A stretch of 64,000 nucleotides of DNA from Candidatus Saccharimonadota bacterium (GTDB lineage: Bacteria; Patescibacteriota; Saccharimonadia; Saccharimonadales; Saccharimonadaceae), in the NCBI GenBank assembly GCA_017460625.1, contig JAFUAT010000010.1, forward strand, positions 1 to 64,000, written 5' to 3'. A program made the translations under genes and the position numbers. The notes under the pieces were generated by a model. The model searched no databases. It was not told the DNA's origin and saw only the letters and a list, made by a program, of their open reading frames with translations. Each line of letters opens with the position of its first letter. The stretch's first letter is position 1. Positions 19,994 to 29,061 of the stretch are shown here, piece by piece.

Positions 19994-20389
19994 ATGAAGA
20001 AAAACCAAGGTTTTACAGTCATAGAACTAGTCATCGCTATTGCCTTCATTGGGCTTATTTTGATTCTTTCTATCATCCAAAAAACAAACTTAGATGCATT
20101 CAACCGTGACGAAGATCGAAAGACTGCCATTAATGCCATGTATTATGCCCTAGAAGAAAGCTTTTATAAAGACAACGGCTACTATCCAGAAATCATCTCC
20201 GAACAAAATATCACCGTAATAGATCCAGCCCTTTGGACCGATCCATCCGGCTATAATTTAGGTGACCCAAAAAGTTCCTATACCTATCAACCTGCCGACT
20301 GCGAAAATGGCAAATGCAAAAAATACATCCTAAAAGCCATTCTAGAAAAAGAAGAAGCCTACACCAAAAAGAATCGCCAAAACCAATAA
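19994..20389 (+). CDS. Type IV pilin-like protein (prepilin)
   Basis: 131 aa. A short basic leader, MKKNQG, ends at the prepilin peptidase site, followed by FTVIELVIAIAFIGLILILS, the classic N-methylated hydrophobic helix with Glu at +5. The globular part has a Cys pair (ADCENGKCKKY) that could form the pilin disulfide loop. It stands alone here with its own leaderless promoter. It may be a major or minor pilin of the type IV pilus that these bacteria use for motility and host attachment. Confidence 0.85.
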   Translation: MKKNQGFTVIELVIAIAFIGLILILSIIQKTNLDAFNRDEDRKTAINAMYYALEESFYKDNGYYPEIISEQNITVIDPALWTDPSGYNLGDPKSSYTYQPADCENGKCKKYILKAILEKEEAYTKKNRQNQ

Positions 20390-20404
20390 GATAAACAAAA
20401 ATGC

Positions 20405-20998
20405 TCAGCTAACGATAATCACATTATCTTTGTCAGATGCAGATTTTTTCGCTGCCGTTACGAGTTTAGAAATCGCTCTTAATTCTTCCCCAGTAATATC
20501 AGAATTTTTAAATGTATAAGTTGTTTCTTCCCCAACGGTAGATAATCGGAGTGTCCCATATTTAAACATTTTCTGAAGAACTCCGTTTTGTGAAAAACTT
20601 GTATCTTCAATCGATGACAGATCAATCATATTTACCGAATTTGCAAGTGGAGACACCATTACCATCTGAATCACATGTTTATTTGTAATAAACAGCTTAT
20701 TACCACCATAGACCATTAACGTAAAAAGCCCAGCAATACAAACAGCAGCAAGAAGTGAGCCCAGAAGCACATAAAGAAAACTCGTACCAATTCCATCTAA
20801 ACTATCTTGGCTAAGTAGCACCAACAAAAATGCAAGTAAAATCAAAATTAGGCCCGCACTTAGGCCTCCAAGTATCAAATGCAACCAGATTTTTGCTCTC
20901 TTAAAAGCATATTCAACGTATTCGTTGTCTTCAAGCTCCAAAAACGGAAAATCTTTCACGCTCCGCTCATGTCTGATTTTTGTCAATCCTTCATCCAT
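20405..20998 (-). CDS. Membrane protein with bacterial PH domain
   Basis: 197 aa. Two membrane helices (about residues 38-62 and 75-98) are followed by a bacterial PH-like domain (NKLFITNKHVIQMVMVSPLANSVNMIDLSSIEDTS), as in YdbS-type proteins. The role of these proteins is not well defined. The start is set by AAGGAGC before the ATG, and a TATAAT box lies 17 bases upstream, so this gene has a leadered mRNA. It is convergent with the pilin gene. Confidence 0.75.
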   Translation of the reverse strand: MDEGLTKIRHERSVKDFPFLELEDNEYVEYAFKRAKIWLHLILGGLSAGLILILLAFLLVLLSQDSLDGIGTSFLYVLLGSLLAAVCIAGLFTLMVYGGNKLFITNKHVIQMVMVSPLANSVNMIDLSSIEDTSFSQNGVLQKMFKYGTLRLSTVGEETTYTFKNSDITGEELRAISKLVTAAKKSASDKDNVIIVS

Positions 20999-21028
20999 GA
21001 TAGCTCCTTACTACTATTATATCACACT

Positions 21029-22036
21029 TTATGATTTTTGTAAATGTTTTTTACCCTTTTCGGTAATCATCCTTCCCTTTGGGGTTCTCGTTATTAATCC
21101 CATTTGCAAAAGATACGGTTCATAAAAATCTTCAATCGTCGTGGTTTCATCCCCAGTAAGCGCTGCAATCGTAGATAGTCCGACTGGCCTATCTCCATAG
21201 TTTTCCCACATCAAACGAAGCATATTTCTATCCGCTGGATCAAGCCCAAGGTAATCAATTTCCATTAAATCAAGTGCTTTCTCAGCTACAACAGTATCTA
21301 CAATCCCATCACCATTCACATCCGCATAATCTCTAACTCTCCTAAATAACCGGTTTGCAATTCGAGGAGTAAGTCTAGACCTGCTAGCTAATAACTCTAA
21401 TGCCTCTGGACGAATCTCCGTACCAAGTATTTTAGACGTACGCGAAATAATCTGTTCAATTTCCGGCTCTTTGTAATATTCCAGCCGATGAATAATTCCA
21501 AATCTATCTCTAAGTGGTCCAGCAAGAGACCCCGTTCGAGTAGTCGCACCTATCACAGTGAATTTTGGTAAATCTAGCCGCATCGATCTAGCTGCCGGCC
21601 CCTTTCCAATTACAATGTCAAGTTTGTAATCTTCCATTGCCGAATAAAGAATTTCTTCCACTGCCCTTTTCAAACGATGAATTTCATCAATAAAGAGAAC
21701 ATCCCCATCCTTCAAGTTAGTCAAAATCGAAGCCAAATCACCCGCGCGTTCTATCGCCGGCCCAGAAGTTACTCGAAGTGATGCGCCAAGCTCATGAGCA
21801 ATCACCCCAGCCATAGTAGTCTTTCCAAGCCCCGGCGGCCCAAACAAAAGCACATGATCAAGAACTCCGCCCTTTCCACGCTTTTTTACCGCATCAATTG
21901 CAAGTTTCAAATTGCTCTTAAGATGTGTTTGTCCAATGTATTCATCAAAAGTAAGCGGGCGTAAAGACTTCTCTATTCGCTCTTCTTCCGCATCTTCACG
22001 GGCACTTGTTGGCTCCACTAATCTCTCAATCGCCAT
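21029..22036 (-). CDS. ruvB: Holliday junction branch-migration ATPase RuvB
   Basis: 335 aa, the normal length. AAA+ motor of the RuvABC resolvasome. It has the N-terminal LRPLTFDEYIGQ, Walker A GPPGLGKTTMAG, Walker B LFIDEIHRL, sensor TVIGATTRTG, and the C-terminal winged helix with GLSTIAALTGDETTTIEDFYEPYL. ruvA and ruvC are not in the window. The leaderless -10 supports the start at 22036. Confidence 0.97.
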   Translation of the reverse strand: MAIERLVEPTSAREDAEEERIEKSLRPLTFDEYIGQTHLKSNLKLAIDAVKKRGKGGVLDHVLLFGPPGLGKTTMAGVIAHELGASLRVTSGPAIERAGDLASILTNLKDGDVLFIDEIHRLKRAVEEILYSAMEDYKLDIVIGKGPAARSMRLDLPKFTVIGATTRTGSLAGPLRDRFGIIHRLEYYKEPEIEQIISRTSKILGTEIRPEALELLASRSRLTPRIANRLFRRVRDYADVNGDGIVDTVVAEKALDLMEIDYLGLDPADRNMLRLMWENYGDRPVGLSTIAALTGDETTTIEDFYEPYLLQMGLITRTPKGRMITEKGKKHLQKS

Positions 22037-22042
22037 ACCTTT

Positions 22043-22048
22043 ATTATA
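22043..22048 (-). promoter_or_regulatory. -10 box of ruvB, leaderless arrangement
   Basis: TATAAT after TGC lies six bases before the ATG at 22036. Confidence 0.8.
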
Positions 22049-22102
22049 GCATACAAAAGAGAAATCACTTTAGCCTAATTCCCCATAAATACCCCGAAAT
22101 AT

Positions 22103-22408
22103 CTAGCTTAGATTATAACTCAGTCTCACAAGGTCATCTAATTCGTCCTCGGAAAGTTGTTTTCCTGCCACCACAATCTCCACACCACCTTTACCAAAAT
22201 ACCTAGATTCCATCACAGACTCATATTTCTCCACCAAAAGATTACGGAGTTCCGCGTCAGTTCGAACTTCCAAAGTATTATCATTTTCTACCAAAAAAAC
22301 TTTATCACTCTTCAAAAACAAAGTCCGAGTTTTCCCTAAAGCCCCCACTTTTTCGGTTTTTTCCGAATAATCCCCAATCCCAGTTACTTTAGAAATGTCA
22401 AATACCAT
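22103..22408 (-). CDS. Conserved-looking small protein of unknown function
   Basis: 101 aa, soluble and acidic, with a compact beta-rich N-terminal half (GALGKTRTLFLKSDKVFLVEN) and a C-terminal part ending in GKQLSEDELDDLVRLSYNL. It overlaps the end of orn by 25 bases, so it is the third gene of an argS-orn operon. No family recognised. Confidence 0.65.
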   Translation of the reverse strand: MVFDISKVTGIGDYSEKTEKVGALGKTRTLFLKSDKVFLVENDNTLEVRTDAELRNLLVEKYESVMESRYFGKGGVEIVVAGKQLSEDELDDLVRLSYNLS

Positions 22409-22908
22409 TTCAACTCCTCAATTGAACCTTCTATATCACTAAGTGCCCGGTGTTCTTCCGGTTTAGTAAACTTTCGCCCTAGAGCATTTTCAAAATAGAT
22501 CTTCCACGCTGACACATCTAACATCCGATAGTGCAAACGTTTATTCAGTTCTGGCATTTCTTTTTCAATAAACTTTCTATCTTGATGAATCGAATTACCA
22601 GCAAGATATATTTCCTTCCCAAAATTCTTGGCAATAAAATCATTCAACTCTTTTTCGACTTCTTTAACTGGTTTTCCGTCCGCGTTCTGCGACATCAATG
22701 AATCGCGCGATTTAGCATTCTTCTCCCAGAATTCACCCACCATTCGTTTTTTCATAAGCTCAGGCGAAACTTTCACTACCGCTTCAAACCTCGCCACTTC
22801 ATTCAGACTCATATCAGTTGCAATTGCCGCCACTTCCAAAATTTTGTCTTCCCCAGGCACAAGCCCAGTCATCTCCAAATCAACCCACAAAAGTTTTGCC
22901 TTTTTCAT
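22384..22908 (-). CDS. orn: Oligoribonuclease
   Basis: 174 aa, the usual length. Degrades short RNA oligonucleotides to mononucleotides in the cytoplasm. The DEDDh exonuclease residues are visible: LWVDLEMTG (Asp, Glu), GNSIHQDRKFIEKEMP, and HRALSDIEGSIEELKWY (His, Asp). Its ATG overlaps the stop of argS (TAATG) behind a GGAGG, which indicates translational coupling. Confidence 0.93.
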   Translation of the reverse strand: MKKAKLLWVDLEMTGLVPGEDKILEVAAIATDMSLNEVARFEAVVKVSPELMKKRMVGEFWEKNAKSRDSLMSQNADGKPVKEVEKELNDFIAKNFGKEIYLAGNSIHQDRKFIEKEMPELNKRLHYRMLDVSAWKIYFENALGRKFTKPEEHRALSDIEGSIEELKWYLTFLK

Positions 22909-24569
22909 TACATTTCCTCCGGAATATCTATATTTAAAATTTTAAGTCCATGTATCATCGTATTTAAATACACTTTCACTATTTGCGCTCGCTCCGATTC
23001 TCTCTCGGAGCCAACCACTGGACAATTTTCATAAAACCTAGAAAATTCCTGCGAAAGTGCATAGAGATACATTGCAAGCTTATGCGGCGCCATCTCTTTT
23101 ACAGCTTCCACCAGCACGTCATCATACTCTAACATTTTTTTCATCAAATTCCGTTCTGGTTCAGAAAAATCTCCATTAAAATCTGCCACCGTCGGAATAT
23201 TAACAGAACCTAAGATTTTCTTTGCCCTCACTGCCGAATACAAAAGATACGGCCCAGAGCATCCAGTCATTTTTACCGATTCAGACGGATCAAACACGAT
23301 GTCTCCACCCATTTTATATTTCAAAAATGCATATTTTACTGCCCCAAGCATGACTTTTTCATCACTAGATTCGTATTCATTAAGAAGTTCGCTCCGAACC
23401 ATTTCAAGCACATCAACGGCCTTCAAAAAGTTGCCTTTTCTAGAAGACATCTTCACGTTGCCAGGTAATTTGACAAGTCCATGTGTAAGGTGAGATGTTT
23501 TTTCAACTAATTCTGGGGCATATTGTTCTACGGATTTTAAAACGACTTTCATATATTCCAGCTGTTCATTTCCAGTAATCACAACCGATTTATCAAAATG
23601 ATAATCGTCATATTTCTTAAAAATCAAACCCACATCTTTTGCTTCGTATGTTGGCACACCTTCTTTATTTACAAACACTCTCGTATGAAGTCCATATTTT
23701 TCACCATCAAATATTACTGCCCCATCAGATTTTTCATAAACACCATTTTTAAGCTCACGAAGCACAGTTTCAAGTCCCAACCCCGCCACGGTGGACTCCG
23801 GATAAAACTTATCGAACTTTACCCCAATCCGTGCATAAAAATCTTTAAAATATTCATACGAAAGTTCTCTACCCTTCCAGTAAAGCTTTGCAATTTCACC
23901 TTCATGAATATCTTCTGAATTTATTTTATAAATCTCTTTATTGAGTTTTGTTATCTCAGTCTTCGCTGTTTCATCATCTTCGTAAGCCGCCGTCCCCTCC
24001 ACGTAGCACTTAGCAATCCCCTCTATATCAAGAGTTTCAAAAGGTCTCTTTTTTAGAGCATACATCGTCTTAGCAACGTGAAGCCCCACATCCCCACCAA
24101 AATTCGCACGAATCACCTTTGCTCCAGCCGTTTCAAATAGTCGTGAAATCGCATCTCCAACTATTGAAGTATAAAGATGTCCCACATGTAGCACCTTAAA
24201 CGGATTCGGATCAGAAAATTCACATATTACAGTCTTCCCACTAAATTCATCTATTTTCACTTGAAAATCATTCACGCGCTCTTTTATTTTGTTAGCGAGA
24301 TATTCATCAGAAATCTTAAAATTTATGAACCCTGGTGGAGTAACTAAAACTATACTTTTCGAATCGAATCTAGATGAGAAAAGTGTAGTCTCAACTAATC
24401 CCCTTGCAATTTCCATCGGATTTTTATGAACTTCCTTCGCAAGCTTAAGTGGGACATTAGAAGAAAAATCTGCATCAATATTTGCAGGCGCAGGTGTAAT
24501 TTCTGGTTCAAAATCAATTCCGTATAGTTCGAAAATTACATTTTTCAGTTTTTCTTTTAACTCCTGCAT
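22908..24569 (-). CDS. argS: Arginyl-tRNA synthetase
   Basis: 553 aa. Class I aminoacyl-tRNA synthetase that charges tRNA-Arg. It has the HIGH motif as HVGHLYTS (about residue 127), KMSSRKGN, and the C-terminal anticodon-binding DALR-like helices. The window holds three tRNA-Arg genes that would be its substrates. It heads an operon with orn and a small unknown gene, with a leaderless start. Confidence 0.96.
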   Translation of the reverse strand: MQELKEKLKNVIFELYGIDFEPEITPAPANIDADFSSNVPLKLAKEVHKNPMEIARGLVETTLFSSRFDSKSIVLVTPPGFINFKISDEYLANKIKERVNDFQVKIDEFSGKTVICEFSDPNPFKVLHVGHLYTSIVGDAISRLFETAGAKVIRANFGGDVGLHVAKTMYALKKRPFETLDIEGIAKCYVEGTAAYEDDETAKTEITKLNKEIYKINSEDIHEGEIAKLYWKGRELSYEYFKDFYARIGVKFDKFYPESTVAGLGLETVLRELKNGVYEKSDGAVIFDGEKYGLHTRVFVNKEGVPTYEAKDVGLIFKKYDDYHFDKSVVITGNEQLEYMKVVLKSVEQYAPELVEKTSHLTHGLVKLPGNVKMSSRKGNFLKAVDVLEMVRSELLNEYESSDEKVMLGAVKYAFLKYKMGGDIVFDPSESVKMTGCSGPYLLYSAVRAKKILGSVNIPTVADFNGDFSEPERNLMKKMLEYDDVLVEAVKEMAPHKLAMYLYALSQEFSRFYENCPVVGSERESERAQIVKVYLNTMIHGLKILNIDIPEEM

Positions 24570-24575
24570 AGATTA

Positions 24576-24581
24576 ATTATA
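24576..24581 (-). promoter_or_regulatory. -10 box of argS, leaderless arrangement
   Basis: TATAAT after TGC lies six bases before the ATG at 24569. Confidence 0.8.
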
Positions 24582-24618
24582 GCATATTTCCCCATATTAT
24601 GGTATAATAAGACTGTTA

Positions 24619-24693
24619 GCGGGTATCGTATAACGGCTATTATGTATCCTTCCCAAGGATAAGACGACGGATCGTCCCCGTCTACCCGCACCA
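24619..24693 (+). tRNA. tRNA-Gly (anticodon CCC) with unusual T-loop
   Basis: Acceptor GCGGGTA pairs with TACCCGC. The anticodon loop TTCCCAA reads CCC, and CCA is encoded. The T-loop is ATCGTCC instead of TTCRANT: position 54 is A and 58 is T, the reverse of the normal T54-A58 pair. Confidence 0.9.
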
Positions 24694-24694
24694 A

Positions 24695-24715
24695 ACCCTT
24701 TTAAAGGGTCTTTTT
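24695..24715 (+). terminator. Terminator after tRNA-Gly(CCC)
   Basis: ACCC-ttttaaa-GGGT stem with a T run. Confidence 0.7.
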
Positions 24716-24722
24716 ATTGCCA

Positions 24723-25775
24723 CTAATTATCGCTATTATTTTCGCCCTGTCCGTTCCCACCCTGTTCATCTTCGTTAGGGTTACTAATAGAAATATATTC
24801 AATAATTTTATCTTCGGAGCGTAATTTATCAAAACTATCTCTAAACTCGGTAAATGGTACCTTTATAGAAACAAAATTCACTTCTGTATCCGTTTTTGCA
24901 ATCAACTTCACAAAATAATATCCATCACCGTTTGTAGAGACAAACTTACCAGATTGTTCGCCAGGCTCCAGCCTAATCGCCTCGGACGCCCGCCCGCCAT
25001 CAATATTTTGACTTGATACAAACCCGCCAGTTTCTTCATAATTAACTTGCTCGCCCAATGCTTCAGCTACCGCTTGATAATCACCACCATTTGCGTTCAA
25101 TAATTCTTCAACTTTTGTAGCAATTTCATCCGCCTTTTTGTCAATCTTCTCTTCCACTTTCGCCTTAATCAGCGTCAAATATAACATTCTCTCGTATTCA
25201 TCCTTAGAAAGTCCAAAATTATCTTCAATAATTTTAATAAAGCTTTCCTCACTTCGCTCCGTTCCACCTATTTTTAACTGCCTTTCGAATTCTTGTTCTA
25301 CTTCTTCATCTGAAACGCTGATATTATTTTCCTTTGCAAGTTTAAACGCATAAGTGTATTTTTCTGACTCATTTAGAGCAGCAAGTTTATATTGAATTCG
25401 TAAATCTTCAATGGATCCTTCATTATCCACCTGACCAGATTGGCGCTCAATAGAAGTGATGCTACTTCTATAAAACATCAAATAATCCGAAAACCTAACT
25501 GGTTCCCCATCAACCACCGCCACAGAAACTGGCAAAATCTTAGTAATCCTAAACAGCATATCGTCGGTCATATTAAACTGATAAAGAGCCAGGTATCCAC
25601 CGGTAATCATCACAGCAATCACTACAACAGCAATCAAAATCGTACTAATCACAATCCGATGTTTGGTCCATTGCAAAGGATACTTAAACTTACGTCCAGT
25701 AGCAAGCACTTCCTGCCTACGCTCGTCTACCTTCTCTTGCTCGGTCTTTTTCTCTTTTTTAGATAGTAGTTTCAT
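24723..25775 (-). CDS. Membrane-anchored SurA/PpiC-type foldase
   Basis: 350 aa from the ATG at 25775. A charged cytoplasmic N-terminus, one membrane helix (about residues 42-66), then a SurA-N-like helical chaperone domain (VAVVDGEPVRFSDYLMFYR, ISVSDEEVEQEFERQL). A region at the parvulin-type peptidyl-prolyl isomerase position follows (GGFVSSQNIDGGRASEAIRLEPGEQSG). The tail is Asn/Gly/Glu-rich. It probably folds exported proteins outside the membrane. The upstream codons (MLYLYYYT) overlap promoter-like sequence, so I exclude them. Confidence 0.82.
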   Translation of the reverse strand: MKLLSKKEKKTEQEKVDERRQEVLATGRKFKYPLQWTKHRIVISTILIAVVVIAVMITGGYLALYQFNMTDDMLFRITKILPVSVAVVDGEPVRFSDYLMFYRSSITSIERQSGQVDNEGSIEDLRIQYKLAALNESEKYTYAFKLAKENNISVSDEEVEQEFERQLKIGGTERSEESFIKIIEDNFGLSKDEYERMLYLTLIKAKVEEKIDKKADEIATKVEELLNANGGDYQAVAEALGEQVNYEETGGFVSSQNIDGGRASEAIRLEPGEQSGKFVSTNGDGYYFVKLIAKTDTEVNFVSIKVPFTEFRDSFDKLRSEDKIIEYISISNPNEDEQGGNGQGENNSDN

Positions 25776-25822
25776 GGTATAATAATACAAGTATAGCATA
25801 TTTGGTATGTTAAGAAAAGCAA

Positions 25823-25898
25823 GGCTCCGTAGCTCAATGGATAGAGCAGTTCCGTCCTAAGGAAAAGGTTGTGCGTTCAACTCGCACCGGAGTCACCA
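25823..25898 (+). tRNA. tRNA-Arg (anticodon CCT), attachment site of element 2
   Basis: Acceptor GGCTCCG pairs with CGGAGTC. The anticodon loop GTCCTAA reads CCT, the T-loop is TTCAACT, and CCA is encoded. The recombinase gene on the other strand ends inside this tRNA. Confidence 0.95.
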
Positions 25899-27471
25899 TA
25901 GGAGAATCAGAGCCCCCACCGGGCTCATTTTTGTTGCTAATAACAGAGTAGAGAGGGCTCAAATCCTCCGTTCCACAACTTTTCTCCTTGAGGTCGATAT
26001 GAAGTCCATTTGGAAAGAGTATCTGCTGAAAGGCACGTTTTGACTCTAAATCAGCGTCTTTCCAGAGCTTTGCTGGCTTATCAATGAAGTTGCAGACATA
26101 GGTGATGGTGCTCTCATTAAGCTGTTGTATGCGCTCACATTCCTCTCGCTGCTTCCTTATTTCACTCCTCTGAGCCTCTAGGCGCTCGACAAAGAACTTC
26201 TTCTCGTCCTTACTAATGGACTTCTCGACTAGAAATGAGTGGAGAGTGGCTGCGATTTGGTCAGACAGTTTCTCCTCTTGCTTGGTGAGCTGCTTAATCT
26301 CATCGTTAGCGTCTCCCAGCTTCTTAGCCGCAGTTCTCCGCACAATTTCCTTGAACAGCTTTATTGTGCCCTCGGTGGGCGCGATTTGCTCCAGTAGCTT
26401 CACAAACAGCTCATGAGCCTCTACTATACCCATGGAGCCATGCCCCCTCCCCCGGCAATGATACCGAGGGGATTTTTTGCCAGAGCCACCTAGAGGAGCA
26501 CTCCCTAGAATATGCCCGCCACATTTGGCACAAATCAGCGTATCTTTAAGTGGATAAAGGTCATCGGGAGAGCGAGTGAGTTCTCTTTTGTCACTATCAA
26601 GCAAAGTCTGAACCTTATTGAACACTGCCAAGGGTATTATCCCCTCAAAACGAAGCTTCACCATTTCACCTCCAAGAAGCTTCTCGGAGTTATTATAACC
26701 AGCATAGACTGGTCGCCTAAGCATGCGGTCAAAACTACTAAAGGAGATTAATTCGCCGGTGCTAGGCATACGAATTTCTAGTTTGTGAGCCAGTCTCCAT
26801 GCGTCAGCTTCACTCATGCCACCGTTAGCATTAGCGAACTCAATAAACACAGTGGCGATTTTCTCACTAAGACCGTCTTTTAAGTCGGGCTTCAATATGC
26901 TTCGAGTACGTTCATGCCCGTCGTTCTTATACTCACCAATAGGCACTTTCTCAATGATAAAACCGATTGGAGCCTGTGTCTGCCACCAACCATTTCTTGC
27001 TACCCCTACCATATTATCGTGAGAGGTTTCACCCTTTACGTCATTATCAAACTGGTGAAAAGCTAGCGAAATATTAAGCATGAGCTTCCCCATGGGGCTT
27101 TCGTCAACTGGTTCCATTGTGGAGCGAAGTGTTATACCGTCATGAGCGAGCAATGAACCAATCTCTTTATAAAATGAGCTTATATTCCGAGATATTCTGC
27201 TGATGTTATACACCACGACATGCTCCACTTCGCCCTTATTCTCTCGGCAAGCTTCAAGCATGCTTTCTAGCCCAGGACGATGAGCAGTTTTAGCCGATAC
27301 GCCCTCGTCCGTAAACCAACCCACAATCTCAATGTTATGAGCCTCGGCATACTTTTCAATGGCTTCTCGCTGATTATTAAGAGAATTGCCATCCTTGACC
27401 TGCTCCTCTGTTGATACTCTTGTGTAGCCATAAGCCTTTTTAGCTACGGTGTCCTCACTTATCTGTTCCAT
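25834..27471 (-). CDS. Large serine recombinase (integrase) of element 2
   Basis: 545 aa. The resolvase domain begins at about residue 12 with YGYTRVSTEEQ (nucleophile Ser 20), followed by YNISRISRN and the typical gap before the recombinase domain (RPVYAGYN). A zinc ribbon follows (CAKCGGH ... YHCRGRGHG), then a coiled coil (about residues 390-450). As in element 1, the C-terminal residues (VRVERTTFSLGRNCSIH) are antisense tRNA sequence, and the stop lies in tRNA-Arg(CCT). A good AAAGGAG precedes the ATG. It is only distantly similar to the element 1 recombinase. Confidence 0.93.
   Translation of the reverse strand: MEQISEDTVAKKAYGYTRVSTEEQVKDGNSLNNQREAIEKYAEAHNIEIVGWFTDEGVSAKTAHRPGLESMLEACRENKGEVEHVVVYNISRISRNISSFYKEIGSLLAHDGITLRSTMEPVDESPMGKLMLNISLAFHQFDNDVKGETSHDNMVGVARNGWWQTQAPIGFIIEKVPIGEYKNDGHERTRSILKPDLKDGLSEKIATVFIEFANANGGMSEADAWRLAHKLEIRMPSTGELISFSSFDRMLRRPVYAGYNNSEKLLGGEMVKLRFEGIIPLAVFNKVQTLLDSDKRELTRSPDDLYPLKDTLICAKCGGHILGSAPLGGSGKKSPRYHCRGRGHGSMGIVEAHELFVKLLEQIAPTEGTIKLFKEIVRRTAAKKLGDANDEIKQLTKQEEKLSDQIAATLHSFLVEKSISKDEKKFFVERLEAQRSEIRKQREECERIQQLNESTITYVCNFIDKPAKLWKDADLESKRAFQQILFPNGLHIDLKEKSCGTEDLSPLYSVISNKNEPGGGSDSPMVTPVRVERTTFSLGRNCSIH
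25910..25932 (+). terminator. Terminator after tRNA-Arg(CCT)
   Basis: GAGCCC-ccacc-GGGCTC stem with a following T run. Confidence 0.75.
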
Positions 27472-27485
27472 ACTGTTCTCCTTTC

Positions 27486-27680
27486 TTAATTATAACAGAC
27501 GTTTTGGTTTTGTGGAACTGTAAAACAGTCCAGTAGGAGCTCCGACAGAGTAGTCATCGACCGGACTACTTGCGCAAGGTCGGTATCTGAATAGTCGGCA
27601 GACACAAACCCGAGCAGTTTCCGAGCCTCTTTAACTGATATTATTTCCCCCTTTCCCCTAGAGAATATGTGTTTACACAT
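27486..27680 (-). CDS. Small protein next to the serine recombinase
   Basis: 64 aa from the ATG at 27680. The core (ISVKEARKLLGFVSADYSDTDLAQVVRSM) resembles small proteins I recall beside serine recombinases in mobile elements. In those, the start would align near the ISVKEA position. The ATG used here lies inside a 16-bp palindrome. It ends 15 bases before the recombinase start, so the two are co-transcribed. Possible roles are directionality factor or regulator. Confidence 0.55.
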   Translation of the reverse strand: MCKHIFSRGKGEIISVKEARKLLGFVSADYSDTDLAQVVRSMTTLSELLLDCFTVPQNQNVCYN

Positions 27681-27681
27681 A
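27666..27681. promoter_or_regulatory. Palindrome over the start codon of the small gene
   Basis: TATGTGTTTACACATA is a near-perfect 16-bp dyad that includes the presumed ATG at 27680. It is a candidate operator for autoregulation. Confidence 0.4.
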
Positions 27682-27986
27682 CTGTTTTTGTTTAGCGTGT
27701 CGTGCGAGGAACCAAAAAAGCACCACAGCAAAGCCTTCCTTTCCTAGGCTATTGTTGTAGCGCCATCTTGTTCACCTTGATACCTTCCATCTCTAGGCTC
27801 ATGAAGGACTGTGCCGAAGAAAAATGACACAGCGGTTTACAGGCTTTCATGACACTATCACTAGAAACCACACTGGGTTACTAGAGAGGTGCCGAAAATC
27901 ATCTCCCATACTCTACAGTTTTTATATTTAAAAGTTCCTTACACCTATTCTATCACGTATGAAAACATTTGCAAGTCATTGACAGC

Positions 27987-28217
27987 TTACCGGAAAGCAT
28001 AGAACATGAGCCAGTACAAAAGTCCCATGAACGCAATTCCAGCAATTATTTTAATAACAAACCAGACCGCCTCTTTCGCGTTATGAACTGCAACCTGTTT
28101 ATGAGCCTCATTTATCAGTTGCTTCTTTTGACTTGGAGAGAGACCACTGGCATTTTGTACCCGTTCTTTCCAAGCCTTATTTACTTTTTTCCCGTTGTAT
28201 TCAACATGTAGAGCCAT
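27987..28217 (-). CDS. Small membrane protein of element 2
   Basis: 76 aa from the ATG at 28217, set by GGAGG six bases upstream. The N-terminal half is basic and soluble (YNGKKVNKAWKERVQ). The C-terminal half ends in one membrane helix (FVIKIIAGIAFMGLLYWLMFYAF), a tail-anchored layout. It overlaps no other gene and directly follows the 210-aa gene in the same transcript. Function unknown. Confidence 0.65.
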   Translation of the reverse strand: MALHVEYNGKKVNKAWKERVQNASGLSPSQKKQLINEAHKQVAVHNAKEAVWFVIKIIAGIAFMGLLYWLMFYAFR

Positions 28218-28227
28218 ATTACCTCCT

Positions 28228-28860
28228 TTATTTACTAAACATGTGTTTATCAGCAAACCCTCTTCCAATTTTGATCCAGTCATAAGCAATAGCAACAAAC
28301 CTCGACACTAGGGGCACATATACGGCTGCCGCCCTCAATCTTGGTAGATTATAGCTCTCAAAGACGCTATCCATGCTGTCGTTTAGGGCTGCAGGTGTTG
28401 TATGACATTCTTCTGGAGACATGTCATCGTAAATGTCAAACTGTAAATCCATAGCTAAACACCCAGTATCTAGACCTAAATCGCCAATCCTTTCGTCTAC
28501 TCCTCTTTCAAGCTCCATGAAGCCATTATAGACTCTCTGAGCTTTAACCATATATCTGTCGTAGTCCAGCCTAGTAACCCCTAGCTTCTTGGCTATGTAA
28601 TTCAGTATAGCTTCACCATGCGCCCTTTCGGCTTTACTCATACTATCAGTAACTTGGATTGCAGCAGAAGCCAGTATAGTAGCCCAAGCATGTGCCGCGG
28701 GAGTTAATGCGGGCTCATAAATCATAGTCATGGGGTCGAGATTTAACAATGTAAGTCTTAAGTCCTCGCCCATATCGTGCTGAGCTTTACTTTTGACAAA
28801 GTCCATAAAAGCTTCAGCCCACTCCTTGTAATTGAATTCTTTTGCTTTCTTTTCGCTCAT
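28228..28860 (-). CDS. Hypothetical protein of element 2
   Basis: 210 aa, soluble and largely helical, with a tryptophan-containing N-terminus (NYKEWAEAFMDFVKSK) and a central HAWATILASAAIQVTDSMSKAE helix. No known motif. It has a Shine-Dalgarno (AGGAG) and an unusually long structured leader with a TATAAT about 195 bases upstream. It is the first gene of a two-gene unit with the tail-anchored protein. Confidence 0.6.
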   Translation of the reverse strand: MSEKKAKEFNYKEWAEAFMDFVKSKAQHDMGEDLRLTLLNLDPMTMIYEPALTPAAHAWATILASAAIQVTDSMSKAERAHGEAILNYIAKKLGVTRLDYDRYMVKAQRVYNGFMELERGVDERIGDLGLDTGCLAMDLQFDIYDDMSPEECHTTPAALNDSMDSVFESYNLPRLRAAAVYVPLVSRFVAIAYDWIKIGRGFADKHMFSK

Positions 28861-29061
28861 TTTGCTGCTCCTAGATTACGAGATTTTATCGAATGTCCTC
28901 TAAAACCAAGTGGAACACTCGCTATGGAGTGTTCTAGACTTCATTTTCTGCAGCAAGCGATTAGGCCGACTGGAGCGAGTGCTCCACACGGGGTCTAATT
29001 CTTTGCTTTGCCTTGTCGGAGGCAAACTTGCAACAGATTTGAAATCTAGAACAATTTAATT
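28861..29061 (-). promoter_or_regulatory. Structured 5' leader and -10 box of the 28228 gene
   Basis: TATAAT (29056-29061) precedes a leader with four successive hairpins: AGATTT/AAATCT, TTTGCC/GGCAAA, TGGAGC/GCTCCA and GAACACTC/GAGTGTTC. Most genes here have no leader at all, so this one stands out. Confidence 0.5.
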
